A DNA stretch of 6,411 nt from Wenzhouxiangella sp. (GCA_007123575.1 SKKV01000107.1:1-6411); one strand, 5' to 3'; positions 1 through 5,797 are shown, counted from the stretch's first letter. A program made the numbers and translations. The notes: generated by a model not told the origin, from the letters alone.

Positions 1-2
1 CC

Positions 3-65
3 ACCCACCCCGACTTCCCCAGCGAACAACGCCAAATGACCCGAATCATCCCCAGAAACTGCTAA
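3..65 (+). CDS. Possible C-terminal end of a gene cut by the window edge
   Basis: An open frame enters from the left edge and stops at TAA (63-65). It gives about 20 residues, reading roughly THPDFPSEQRQMTRIIPRNC. Third codon positions are mostly G or C, as expected for a GC-rich genome, and the peptide looks more protein-like than the other two forward frames here. I do not recognise the family, and 20 codons are too few to prove coding. It could equally be non-coding sequence. Confidence 0.25.
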   Translation, partial: THPDFPSEQRQMTRIIPRNC

Positions 66-72
66 GTTTTCC

Positions 73-100
73 GAGAGCGGCCGCGCGTGCCCCCGGGAAC
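73..100 (+). repeat. Remnant of the interspersed repeat found at 2841-2868
   Basis: These 28 bases match positions 2841-2868 of repeat copy B at 24 of 28 positions by hand alignment, sharing the core GCCGCGCGTG followed by a C-run and CCCGGG. The bases just before it (TTTTCCGAGAG against TCTTTCGGAGAC) are also similar. It looks like a decayed fragment of the same repeat family that fills 2438-2974. GC-rich sequence makes a chance match possible. The rest of 101-193 shows nothing recognisable. Confidence 0.4.
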
Positions 101-193
101 TATCGATGGATTGGCTCCATCACTTTGAGCAAAGCACTTTATCTACCGTATGCACTTCTTCGCCCGCGCCGTTGGGGCCCGTCGAGTTTGCTA

Positions 194-221
194 TTGACAG
201 CGAAGCACACTGTGCTAGCTT
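194..221 (+). promoter_or_regulatory. Candidate sigma-70 promoter for the Sel1-like gene
   Basis: A perfect -35 hexamer TTGACA (194-199) is followed after 16 bases by TAGCTT (216-221). This is a poor -10 hexamer, but it is preceded by TG one base upstream (213-214), as in extended -10 promoters. Transcription would start near 228, giving a leader of about 20 bases before the ATG at 249. The position suits the gene; the weak -10 keeps confidence moderate. Confidence 0.4.
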
Positions 222-248
222 CAAACAAGGCACTGGTAGGTATAGGAG

Positions 249-1043
249 ATGAGCAAGTTTGCAGTTTCAGTCTTGTTGCTGATTGTCATCGGCCTGGGCG
301 TTCTGGCCCTATTTGTTGGGACAACCGACTCTTCCAACGGGCAAAGCGCAAGCGGCGCGTTCGAAACAAATCATGAAAGCGCCGTCGCCGAATCCGAGGC
401 GGCCAAGAAAGAGCAAACGCCTCCGGGACAGCTTCAGCAGCGCCCCGAACGACGAACCACTCTGCAACTCTCAGACCCTGTCCAGCTTGGAGACAAGTTT
501 TGGGATCCAAAATCCCCAGAAGAAGTCGCCTGGCGGAATCAACATCTCTTCCCGTCCCAAAACACATTCACGGAAGCTGCAGACACCTTTCACGAAGCAG
601 CCAATCTGGACCATCGCTCACCCATCACTGCCATAGACCTGGTTCGAGCCGAGTTATACGCCAGCGCTTTCCCGGAAGATCCCGGTTATAGCATTAGCTA
701 TCTGGAGCGGGCCGCTGCCGAGGGTTCAATCTATGCGCTTGAAGCGCTCTCCAGAGTGCACTGGCCCACGGATACGAAAGGCGATTTCATCGTATCTCGG
801 GCCTATCTGCGAGCGGCAGAAATGCGGGGCAATTGGGCGCTTTCCACTTTACGGTTAGACGACCTGGCTCCGGAGCAAAGGATTGCCGTCGATCTGACCG
901 CGCAACAAATCTTGCGGGAGATTGAAGCTTATCGGTCATCACGGGGGATGTGGCCGCTGGAACGAGATGTTGCGCCGGGTCTCGATGAATTTCTAGAAGC
1001 CCTGAGACGCCATCTTGATAGGCATTCCGAGGACGGGGATTAG
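249..1043 (+). CDS. Membrane-anchored protein with Sel1-like repeats, function unknown
   Basis: The product has 264 residues. Residues 4-23 form one strongly hydrophobic segment (VSVLLLIVIGLGVLALFVG region), probably an uncleaved inner-membrane anchor or signal-anchor. A low-complexity polar linker follows (about 25-75, rich in S, A, E, Q, P), then a soluble domain. Residues 147-172 (SISYLERAAAEGSIYALEAL...) and 181-206 fit the Sel1-like helical repeat pattern, with AA-x-x-G and spaced Ala/Leu. Such repeats usually serve protein-protein interaction in the periplasm or at membranes. The start is ATG at 249; an in-frame TAG at 243-245 blocks any earlier start. AGGAG touches the ATG (244-248), so the working ribosome site may instead be GGTAGG at 235-240. 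The stop overlaps a truB tail relic on the other strand. Codon use looks less GC-biased than in nuoN and truB, hinting at acquisition. The gene is very likely real; its role is unknown. Confidence 0.8.
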   Translation: MSKFAVSVLLLIVIGLGVLALFVGTTDSSNGQSASGAFETNHESAVAESEAAKKEQTPPGQLQQRPERRTTLQLSDPVQLGDKFWDPKSPEEVAWRNQHLFPSQNTFTEAADTFHEAANLDHRSPITAIDLVRAELYASAFPEDPGYSISYLERAAAEGSIYALEALSRVHWPTDTKGDFIVSRAYLRAAEMRGNWALSTLRLDDLAPEQRIAVDLTAQQILREIEAYRSSRGMWPLERDVAPGLDEFLEALRRHLDRHSEDGD

Positions 1044-1102
1044 TCGCTGACAGCAAGCAGCGTCTTCCGGCACAGGCGGCCCTGACCATCGGTTTCGGTG
1101 AT
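1040..1102 (-). pseudogene. Relic of a truB 3' end (last 20 codons)
   Basis: Read on the minus strand, 1102-1040 encodes ITETDGQGRLCRKTLLAVSD and then TAA. The intact TruB in this window ends ITETDGEGRLSPKRLFATN and stop. About 12 of 19 aligned residues are identical, and over 1058-1104 the DNA matches 39 of 47 bases without gaps. The reading frame and stop position also agree. Similarity fades upstream of the ITETDG motif, and the frame hits a stop at 1124-1126, so the rest of a truB is absent. The relic lies in the same orientation as the intact truB, so the two tails are direct repeats about 2.35 kb apart. It could be an attachment-site-like duplicate, or the leftover of a second or ancestral truB. 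Confidence 0.7.
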
Positions 1103-1197
1103 GCGCTGGGCCAGTCGTCCGGATCATCGAGTCCGCATGGGCTTATAGCACTGTTACCTTCCCAGAACGATTCCTAGCCACATATCGGCAACGGCTC

Positions 1198-1231
1198 TTG
1201 ACAAGCCTTGATTTTTTTTTAAGCCTAATTT
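1198..1231 (+). promoter_or_regulatory. Possible promoter or upstream control region of the secreted-protein gene
   Basis: In an AT-rich stretch, TTGACA (1198-1203) is a perfect -35. No good -10 sits at normal spacing: TAAGCC (1220-1225) is 16 bases away and weak, while TAATTT (1226-1231) is better but 22 bases away. The stretch also holds a run of nine T (1212-1220) and three spaced AGCCT hexamers (1203-1208, 1221-1226, 1231-1236). A weak GGCT/AGCC stem before the T-run could alternatively terminate the upstream gene. The rest of 1103-1290 shows nothing else. Confidence 0.25.
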
Positions 1232-1279
1232 AGCCTTTTATGGCATTTGTTCAATTGGCGTTCAACACAAGCTAGCACT

Positions 1280-1285
1280 AGGAGG
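1280..1285 (+). promoter_or_regulatory. Strong ribosome binding site deciding the start at 1291
   Basis: AGGAGG lies five bases before ATG 1291, an optimal spacing. An in-frame TTG at 1288 is only two bases away and is therefore the less likely start. Confidence 0.8.
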
Positions 1286-1290
1286 TTTTG

Positions 1291-2241
1291 ATGAGATTCG
1301 TACTCGCCGTTGTATTTCTTTTCACGCTTTGCGAAAAAGCCGTCGCCTTTTCTGATTTTGACGTCTGCGATCATTGCTATACGACCGCACAATTCGCTCA
1401 CGCGGCCGAACAGCATTCTTTGGCAACCCGTCCGCTCATGGCTTCAGGCATTGACCCCGTATATGTAGTCAACGCATCATCTGGTGAGGTGCGTTATTTT
1501 GATGTGTATCGATCAGTAAGCGGCAACCTACTCGGCGACGGAGATGAGCCCGAGATGGTGAGCCAATTTGGTTCGGCAATACCTGCCACCAGCGGAGGTT
1601 CGGTTTCGAGCGGGTATTACTTAGCCGAAGCTTTAGAAGGGGCGCCTGACCCGGAAATCCTGGAGGTCTTGGAAGAGGCCCATGCTGTGCTGCAAATCGC
1701 AATTGAGACTTGGAGTCAACAAGCCATTCGATCTGACGAAGTGCCCGGATTGGAGGATCTCCAATCGGCCTTGCAGCTAGTTGGTCCCGAATCGGCCGAG
1801 TTCTGGCGCAATCAGGTTGGGGTTGCGCTGGAGGACTACATGAACGCTCAAATTGCCTCGCGCGTTGGCACAATTATCTCGGACGCCATCCTGGGTGCAT
1901 ATCAGAAATTCGTAGCAGCAAGCATGTTGCCCGAAGGTTTTGAGATAGTACTTCAGGCACCCGATGGCACGGAGATCCGAATAACCTATACGCTAAACAT
2001 GCGAGTGGGGGAGTTGTCGGACGGCTATAACTTTGACATCATGGAAGAGACTGTTCGGGTGACGGGCCAACCAATCGGCTTTCCAACCACGCCGGGCGGA
2101 TTCAGCGGATATACCTACACCGGATCATTCGTAACTGCGAGTCAGCTAAGGCTCCTCGCTGACCGTTTGGGAGTGGGCGGAGGATGCAGTTGGTCTTGCT
2201 CTGCCAGCGATCATTGCGCATTGTCTTGTTCAACGAACTAA
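1291..2241 (+). CDS. Secreted protein with cysteine-rich C-terminal tail, function unknown
   Basis: The product has 316 residues. The N-terminus (MRFVLAVVFLFTL...KAVA) is a typical Sec signal peptide with predicted cleavage after Ala19. Cys14 has no proper lipobox (Leu at -1), so this is not a lipoprotein. The mature protein begins with a CxxC pair (Cys26, Cys29, CDHC). A helical stretch rich in Glu and Ala follows (about 110-210), then a more beta-like part (about 215-285). After a GVGGG hinge, the tail carries Cys299, 303, 309 and 313 in a C-x3-C-x5-C-x3-C pattern. Six cysteines in an exported protein suggest disulphides or metal binding; this is inference. The gene has its own strong ribosome site and terminator, so it is probably a single-gene transcript. 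Base use appears less GC-rich than nuoN/truB. I do not recognise a family. Confidence 0.85.
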   Translation: MRFVLAVVFLFTLCEKAVAFSDFDVCDHCYTTAQFAHAAEQHSLATRPLMASGIDPVYVVNASSGEVRYFDVYRSVSGNLLGDGDEPEMVSQFGSAIPATSGGSVSSGYYLAEALEGAPDPEILEVLEEAHAVLQIAIETWSQQAIRSDEVPGLEDLQSALQLVGPESAEFWRNQVGVALEDYMNAQIASRVGTIISDAILGAYQKFVAASMLPEGFEIVLQAPDGTEIRITYTLNMRVGELSDGYNFDIMEETVRVTGQPIGFPTTPGGFSGYTYTGSFVTASQLRLLADRLGVGGGCSWSCSASDHCALSCSTN

Positions 2242-2251
2242 GAAGCCGGGA

Positions 2252-2267
2252 ATCTCGCTGACGAGAT
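2252..2267 (+). other. Small perfect hairpin before the terminator
   Basis: ATCTCG and CGAGAT pair perfectly around a CTGA loop. It sits 10 bases after the stop codon and just upstream of the main terminator hairpin, so it may protect the mRNA 3' end or be incidental. Confidence 0.4.
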
Positions 2268-2272
2268 GAGAT

Positions 2273-2307
2273 CAGTGTCCTGCGTTGAGAGCGCAGGGCA
2301 CTGTTTT
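2273..2307 (+). terminator. Intrinsic terminator of the secreted-protein gene
   Basis: A 12-bp stem is formed by CAGTGTCCTGCG (2273-2284) and CGCAGGGCACTG (2292-2303), with one G-U wobble, a seven-base loop and TTTT directly after it. It lies 31 bases past the stop codon. The arms read equally well on the other strand, but the U-tract supports plus-strand use. Confidence 0.85.
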
Positions 2308-2334
2308 ATGTGAACGAACCTCAATTCCGCTTAC

Positions 2335-2348
2335 ACAACCTAGGTTGT
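2335..2348. repeat. Perfect 14-bp palindrome
   Basis: ACAACCTAGGTTGT is its own reverse complement. With no loop it looks more like a dimeric protein site than an RNA hairpin. No gene starts nearby, so its role, if any, is unknown. It sits at the border between the terminator and the repeat-filled region. Confidence 0.4.
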
Positions 2349-2362
2349 CTGCCGAAGTGGGT

Positions 2363-2398
2363 AACGGCACTCCGCCCACCTGTGCCAGGCCGGGCTAC
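2363..2398 (+). repeat. Orphan end of the GTAGCCCGG repeat family
   Basis: AACGGCACTCCGCC (2363-2376) recurs exactly at 3006-3019, and CCGGGCTAC (2390-2398) is the same end that closes repeat A and the 146-bp unit. GGCAC and GTGCC inside it can form a short stem. It looks like a truncated copy of the family. Confidence 0.4.
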
Positions 2399-2437
2399 GA
2401 AAGACGCGGCAACTCGAAATGGCGCGGCTACGTTGAA

Positions 2438-2725
2438 GTTTTGTAGCCCGGGGCAGCGCAGGTCGGAGAAAGAATGTGGCTTGCCGACAGGCAAGAAGTG
2501 CAGGCAGCAAAGCCTTTGCGGTTTGTGCGCTTGCGCACAAGAAGCGAAGGCGGAGCGCCGTCGCACGTGTTCTTTCGGAGACAGGCCGCGCGTGTCCCCA
2601 GGTGCCATGTGTAAAGCGCCACCACCGGCTTGGGAACGACACTTAGTCCGCCGCTTGCGCTGAGCCCTTCTGTGAATCATGGCGCAGGACTCAACATGGA
2701 CCCCGGCCGCGTTGGGCCGGGCTAC
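2438..2725 (+). repeat. Interspersed repeat, copy A (GTAGCCCGG ... CCGGGCTAC)
   Basis: The unit starts at the inverted end GTAGCCCGG (2443-2451) and closes with CCGGGCTAC (2717-2725), giving 283 bp between the tips; five more bases (GTTTT) upstream are shared with copy B. Its last 30 bases (2696-2725) match 3308-3337 at 29 of 30 positions and contain the palindrome CCCGGCC/GGGCCGGG. Most of the unit recurs in copy B. Compared with B it carries an extra segment at 2499-2569. Open frames across it, such as 2310-2663, exist only because the sequence is GC-rich; I see no protein evidence. No transposase is present, so any mobility would need help in trans. Confidence 0.75.
2499..2569 (+). repeat. 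Extra module inside copy A, missing from copy B
   Basis: Copies A and B match on both sides (GGCAAGAAG before, TTCTTTCGGAG after), but A has about 71 bases where B has two (2831-2832). The module contains a near-perfect stem TTGTGCGC/GCGCACAA. With adjoining bases it recurs inverted at 3000-3086. It behaves like a movable or deletable block within the larger repeat. Confidence 0.65.
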
Positions 2726-2769
2726 GGGTACCGATCATCGAAGGGAATGGAATCATCCAACCGCACCGG

Positions 2770-2974
2770 GTTTTGTAGCCCGGGGCAGCGCAGGTCGGAA
2801 AAAGAATGCGGCTTGCCGATAGGCAAGAAGCATTCTTTCGGAGACCTGCCGCGCGTGTCCCCGGGGACCATGTTTGGGGCGCCACCACCCGCTTGGGAGC
2901 GGCACTCAGTCCGCCGCTTGCGTTGAGCCCTTCTGTGAATCATGGCGAAGGATTAAAACATGGACCCCGGCCGC
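2770..2974 (+). repeat. Interspersed repeat, copy B (truncated)
   Basis: It aligns with copy A from GTTTTGTAGCCCGG onward with few differences, except that it lacks A's 71-base module. It stops matching after ATGGACCCCGGCCGC (2960-2974), short of the closing CCGGGCTAC, so its right tip is lost. Copies A and B are direct repeats separated by 44 bases. Short frames in it are not credible genes. Confidence 0.75.
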
Positions 2975-2999
2975 ACGCACGGACGGCTTTCGCGATGGG

Positions 3000-3086
3000 A
3001 CGTGCAACGGCACTCCGCCTTCGCTTCTTGTGAGCAAGCGCACAAACCGCAAAGGCTCCGATGCCTGCACTTCTTGCCTTCGGCAA
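3000..3086 (-). repeat. Inverted copy of the internal part of copy A
   Basis: The reverse complement of 2481-2567 matches this stretch at roughly 80 of 87 positions, with one single-base gap. It includes the A-specific module and the flanking TTGCCG...GGCAAG segment. Together with copy A it forms an inverted repeat with a spacer of about 430 bases. The following 3087-3191 shows no recognisable gene or repeat. Confidence 0.7.
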
Positions 3087-3191
3087 ACCGCACCATCACT
3101 CCCGCCTGTGCTGGGCCAGCCACGGGGAACTGTAGTGCTGACCAACCAAACGGGGGTTAGGGAGGATTCATGTGATCTGAGCCATAAACCC

Positions 3192-3337
3192 GTAGCCCGG
3201 TCCAACGTGGCCGGGGACCATGGTGGGACCATCACCAAACAATGGCGACAGGCATCGAGATATCAAATATCAAGAGACCGAACCAGACAGATTGCGAAGC
3301 CTCTAAGATGGACCCCGGCCACGTTGGGCCGGGCTAC
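3192..3337. mobile_element. MITE-like 146-bp unit with 30-bp terminal inverted repeats
   Basis: The left end (3192-3221) and the reverse complement of the right end (3308-3337) agree at 28 of 30 positions. Both begin GTAGCCCGG. Each arm is itself an imperfect palindrome (CCCGG...GGCCGGG), as in REP/BIME-type elements. The 86-base interior encodes nothing I recognise. I see no clear target-site duplication at the edges. It may alternatively be a pair of inverted REP-like units rather than a transposable element. Lying just past the truB stop, its hairpins could also help end the truB transcript or protect its 3' end. Confidence 0.55.
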
Positions 3338-3389
3338 AGGAGATGTCGTGCTGATCCCACGAACAGGTGATCAAGGAAGCGGCCGGTGA

Positions 3390-4301
3390 TCAGTTGGTGG
3401 CAAACAGCCGCTTCGGGGACAGACGGCCCTCGCCGTCGGTTTCGGTGATGCCCAGGAAGGTGTGCTGGTGGTAGGCACGGACCAGGCCGGCGGGGAGTGT
3501 TTCAAGTCCGGACAGGCGTTGGCCCTGGCGGAGGCGGCTGGCTTGGGTGGCGTCAAGTTCTATGACGGGCAGATGCGTCAGCGCGCTGTCGGCGGGGCGT
3601 AGCAGGCGGCGGGCGGCGGTCTGGTCCAGGGTGTTGAGTGCGTCCAGGGTGGTGGCGTCAACTAGCTGGAACGGGGCGCTGTAGGTGCGGCGCAGGGCGC
3701 TTAGGTGCGCGCCGCAGCCCAGGGCCTGGCCGATGTCGCGGACCAGGGAGCGGATGTAGGTGCCCTTGGAGCAGCGAACTGCCAGGCACAATTGGGGCGA
3801 CTCGAAATTGGTCAGGGTGAGTTCGTGGATGGTGACCGGGCGTGGGGGGCGTTCGACCTGCTCGCCGCGGCGGGCCAGTTCGTACAGGCGTTGGCCTTTG
3901 TGCTTCAGGGCCGAGTGCATCGGTGGAACCTGTTCGATCGGGCCGCGAAAGCGGTCCAGTACCTTTTCGATGTAGTTGAGCTCGAGATCGGGTACCGGGT
4001 GGCGCTCGATCACTTCGCCCTCGGCATCCTCGCTGTCGGTGACAACGCCCAGGGTGGCTTCGGCCAGGTAGGTCTTGTCGGCATCGAGCAGGAAGCCGGC
4101 TACCTTGGTGGCCTCGCCGAAGCACAGCGCCAGCAAGCCGGAGGCCATGGGATCGAGAGTGCCGGTGTGGCCGGCCTTGCGGATACCCAAAATCCGCTTG
4201 GCCCGGCCCAAGGCCGCGTTCGAGGTAACGCCGACGGGCTTGTCCAGCAAGAGAATGCCGGAGCCGGGAGTGTCCGGATCGGGACGTGCAGAATCAGTCA
4301 T
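3390..4301 (-). CDS. truB: tRNA pseudouridine(55) synthase TruB
   Basis: This cytosolic enzyme isomerises uridine 55 in the T-loop of tRNAs to pseudouridine. The 303-residue protein is of normal TruB length and is collinear with the E. coli enzyme from memory. It has LLLDKPVGVTSN (17-28), the catalytic motif GHTGTLDPMASG with Asp50, Tyr78 in DKTYLA, the HSALKHKGQRLYELARRG motif (129-146) and SKGTYIRSLVRDIG (178-191) with Arg184. A C-terminal RNA-binding part ends FLGITETDGEGRLSPKRLF. The start ATG (4299-4301) lies 12 bases after the nuoN stop. No clear Shine-Dalgarno is visible, so translation may be coupled to nuoN. Oddly, it follows nuoN rather than rbfA and is not followed by rpsO. The stop codon lies within one of two TGATCA sites (3368-3373, 3387-3392). 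A relic of its 3' end lies at 1040-1102. Confidence 0.97.
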   Translation of the reverse strand: MTDSARPDPDTPGSGILLLDKPVGVTSNAALGRAKRILGIRKAGHTGTLDPMASGLLALCFGEATKVAGFLLDADKTYLAEATLGVVTDSEDAEGEVIERHPVPDLELNYIEKVLDRFRGPIEQVPPMHSALKHKGQRLYELARRGEQVERPPRPVTIHELTLTNFESPQLCLAVRCSKGTYIRSLVRDIGQALGCGAHLSALRRTYSAPFQLVDATTLDALNTLDQTAARRLLRPADSALTHLPVIELDATQASRLRQGQRLSGLETLPAGLVRAYHQHTFLGITETDGEGRLSPKRLFATN

Positions 4302-4313
4302 CGTCGAGACTTG

Positions 4314-5750
4314 TCAGCTAAATGCACTGACGCAGAGGCTGATCAGGCCGCCGGAGAAAACGCCCAGACCCAGCACGGCCAGGCCGTTGACGGTCAGCAC
4401 GGCGCGGAAATCGACGGGAGCGGTGACCGGGGTTTCCTGATCCGGCTCGTCGAAGTACATCAGTTTGACGATGCGCAGGTAGTAGAACGCACCCACCACG
4501 GCGGCGAGTACGGCCAGCACGGACAGGCCGACAAAGCCGGCCTGCAGGGCCGCGGCAATGACCTGCCACTTGGCGAAGAAGCCGAGAAAGACCGGAATAC
4601 CGGCCAGCGAGAACAGGATCATCAGCATCAGGAAGGCCTGCCAGGGGTTGCGCCGGGCCAGGCCCTTGTAATCGTCGATCTGGTCGGCCTCGCGCCCGTC
4701 CACCGACAGCATGATGACCACGGCAAAGGCACCGGCCGATGTGATCGCATACGCAATGGCATAGAACATGGCCGCCGCATAGCCCTCCGGCGTGCCGGCC
4801 AGGATACCCAGCAGCATGAAGCCCATGTGCGAGATGGTGGAATAGGCCAGCATGCGCTTGATATTGGTCTGGGCGATGGCAATGACGTTGCCCAGCACCA
4901 ACGACAGCGCGGCCAGCACCGCCAGCATGCCCTGCCAGTCGCTATGCAAGCCGATCAGGCCGTTGTCGAGCAGGCGGATGGCCAGGGCCAGGCCGGCCAG
5001 TTTCGGCACCGAGCTGATGAACAAGGTGATGGCCAGCGGCGCGCCGTGATAGACATCCGGCACCCACATGTGAAACGGCACGGCACCGAGCTTGAAAGCA
5101 ATGCCGATGACCACGAACACCAGGCCGAAGGTCAGCAGCATGGAATCGCCCATGCCCTCACCCAGCGCGGCGCTGACGGTGGCCAGGTCCAGTGACCCGG
5201 TGGCGCCATAGATCAGGCTCATGCCGTACAGCAGCATGCCCGAGGCCAGCGAGCCGAGGATGAAATACTTCATCGCCGCTTCCGAACCGAAGCGCGAGTC
5301 ACGATCCAGGGCAACCAGGGCATAGGTCGACAGCGCCAGCAGCTCCAGGCCCAGGTAAACGGTGATCATGGAGCCCGCCGAAATCATCACCATGACGCCC
5401 AGCAAGGCAAACAGGCTCAAGGTATAGAACTCGCCCTTGAACAGATTGAACTGGCGCAGGTAATGCTTGGCATAAACAAACACGCCGGCCAGGATCAGGT
5501 AGCTGAATACCTTCAATACGTCACCGAAACGATCGCGCACGAAGGTGCCGGAAAAGGCATGCAGCACGTCGCCCGGTGGCAGCATCACGCGCAAGGTCAG
5601 GATGGTGGCAAACACCAGCGTCAACAGCGCCAGCATGTGGGTTAGCCCACGGCGCTGGTCGGAAATGAACAGATCAGCCAGCAGCACCACGCAGGCAGCC
5701 GACAGCACGAAAATCTCAGGCAGGGCAAGTTGCAGTTCGGCAAGCGTCAT
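4314..5750 (-). CDS. nuoN: NADH-quinone oxidoreductase subunit N (complex I)
   Basis: NuoN is an antiporter-like inner-membrane subunit of respiratory complex I that helps couple NADH-to-quinone electron transfer to proton pumping. From ATG 5750 the protein has 478 residues and consists largely of hydrophobic segments, as expected for about 14 helices. Family landmarks are present: LPEIFVL near the N-terminus, Glu136 in VYLGLELLALSTY, Lys220 in FKLGAVPFHMWVPDVYHGAP, Lys250 in SSVPKL, TNIKRMLAYSTISHMGF (295-311) and Lys394 in FFAKW. These correspond to the conserved Glu and Lys residues proposed for the proton path in E. coli NuoN. A TTG six codons upstream is in frame, but ATG 5750 fits the family's N-terminus better, with GGAG 12 bases before it. 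It is downstream of nuoM after an unusually wide gap and just upstream of truB. Confidence 0.97.
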   Translation of the reverse strand: MTLAELQLALPEIFVLSAACVVLLADLFISDQRRGLTHMLALLTLVFATILTLRVMLPPGDVLHAFSGTFVRDRFGDVLKVFSYLILAGVFVYAKHYLRQFNLFKGEFYTLSLFALLGVMVMISAGSMITVYLGLELLALSTYALVALDRDSRFGSEAAMKYFILGSLASGMLLYGMSLIYGATGSLDLATVSAALGEGMGDSMLLTFGLVFVVIGIAFKLGAVPFHMWVPDVYHGAPLAITLFISSVPKLAGLALAIRLLDNGLIGLHSDWQGMLAVLAALSLVLGNVIAIAQTNIKRMLAYSTISHMGFMLLGILAGTPEGYAAAMFYAIAYAITSAGAFAVVIMLSVDGREADQIDDYKGLARRNPWQAFLMLMILFSLAGIPVFLGFFAKWQVIAAALQAGFVGLSVLAVLAAVVGAFYYLRIVKLMYFDEPDQETPVTAPVDFRAVLTVNGLAVLGLGVFSGGLISLCVSAFS

Positions 5751-5797
5751 GGCAAGTCGTTGCTCCAATGGATACCGCCAAGCCGGGCCGAGCCCCC

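Noticed and set aside
125..376. Open frame upstream of and overlapping the Sel1-like gene
   Set aside because: It overlaps the better-supported frame at 249, has no good start site and shows no protein-like features.
787..1089. Minus-strand frame covering the truB-tail relic region
   Set aside because: It is in a different frame from the TruB-like peptide and is a shadow of the 249-1043 gene.
2188..2238. The glycine hinge plus cysteine tail as a ribosomal peptide precursor (leader-core)
   Set aside because: The protein is a 316-residue Sec-exported polypeptide with no modification or transport genes nearby; a disulphide or metal-binding tail is simpler.
2438..3337. CRISPR array
   Set aside because: The repeats are long, few, unevenly spaced and in both orientations, and no cas gene is present.
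2310..3389. Several open frames of 60-171 codons on both strands
   Set aside because: They run through repeats A, B and the inverted copy, lack convincing ribosome sites and show Arg/Pro/Cys-rich non-protein-like composition. Their similarity to one another comes from the DNA repeats.
3705..5195. Long open frame (496 codons) on the plus strand opposite truB and nuoN
   Set aside because: Its product is rich in Gln, His, Asp and Gly with no recognisable motif, as expected for an antisense frame of GC-rich membrane-protein genes. truB and nuoN on the other strand are unmistakable.
5748..5768. Upstream TTG start for nuoN at 5768
   Set aside because: The ATG at 5750 gives the family-like N-terminus, and the GGAG that would serve it lies within the six extra codons.
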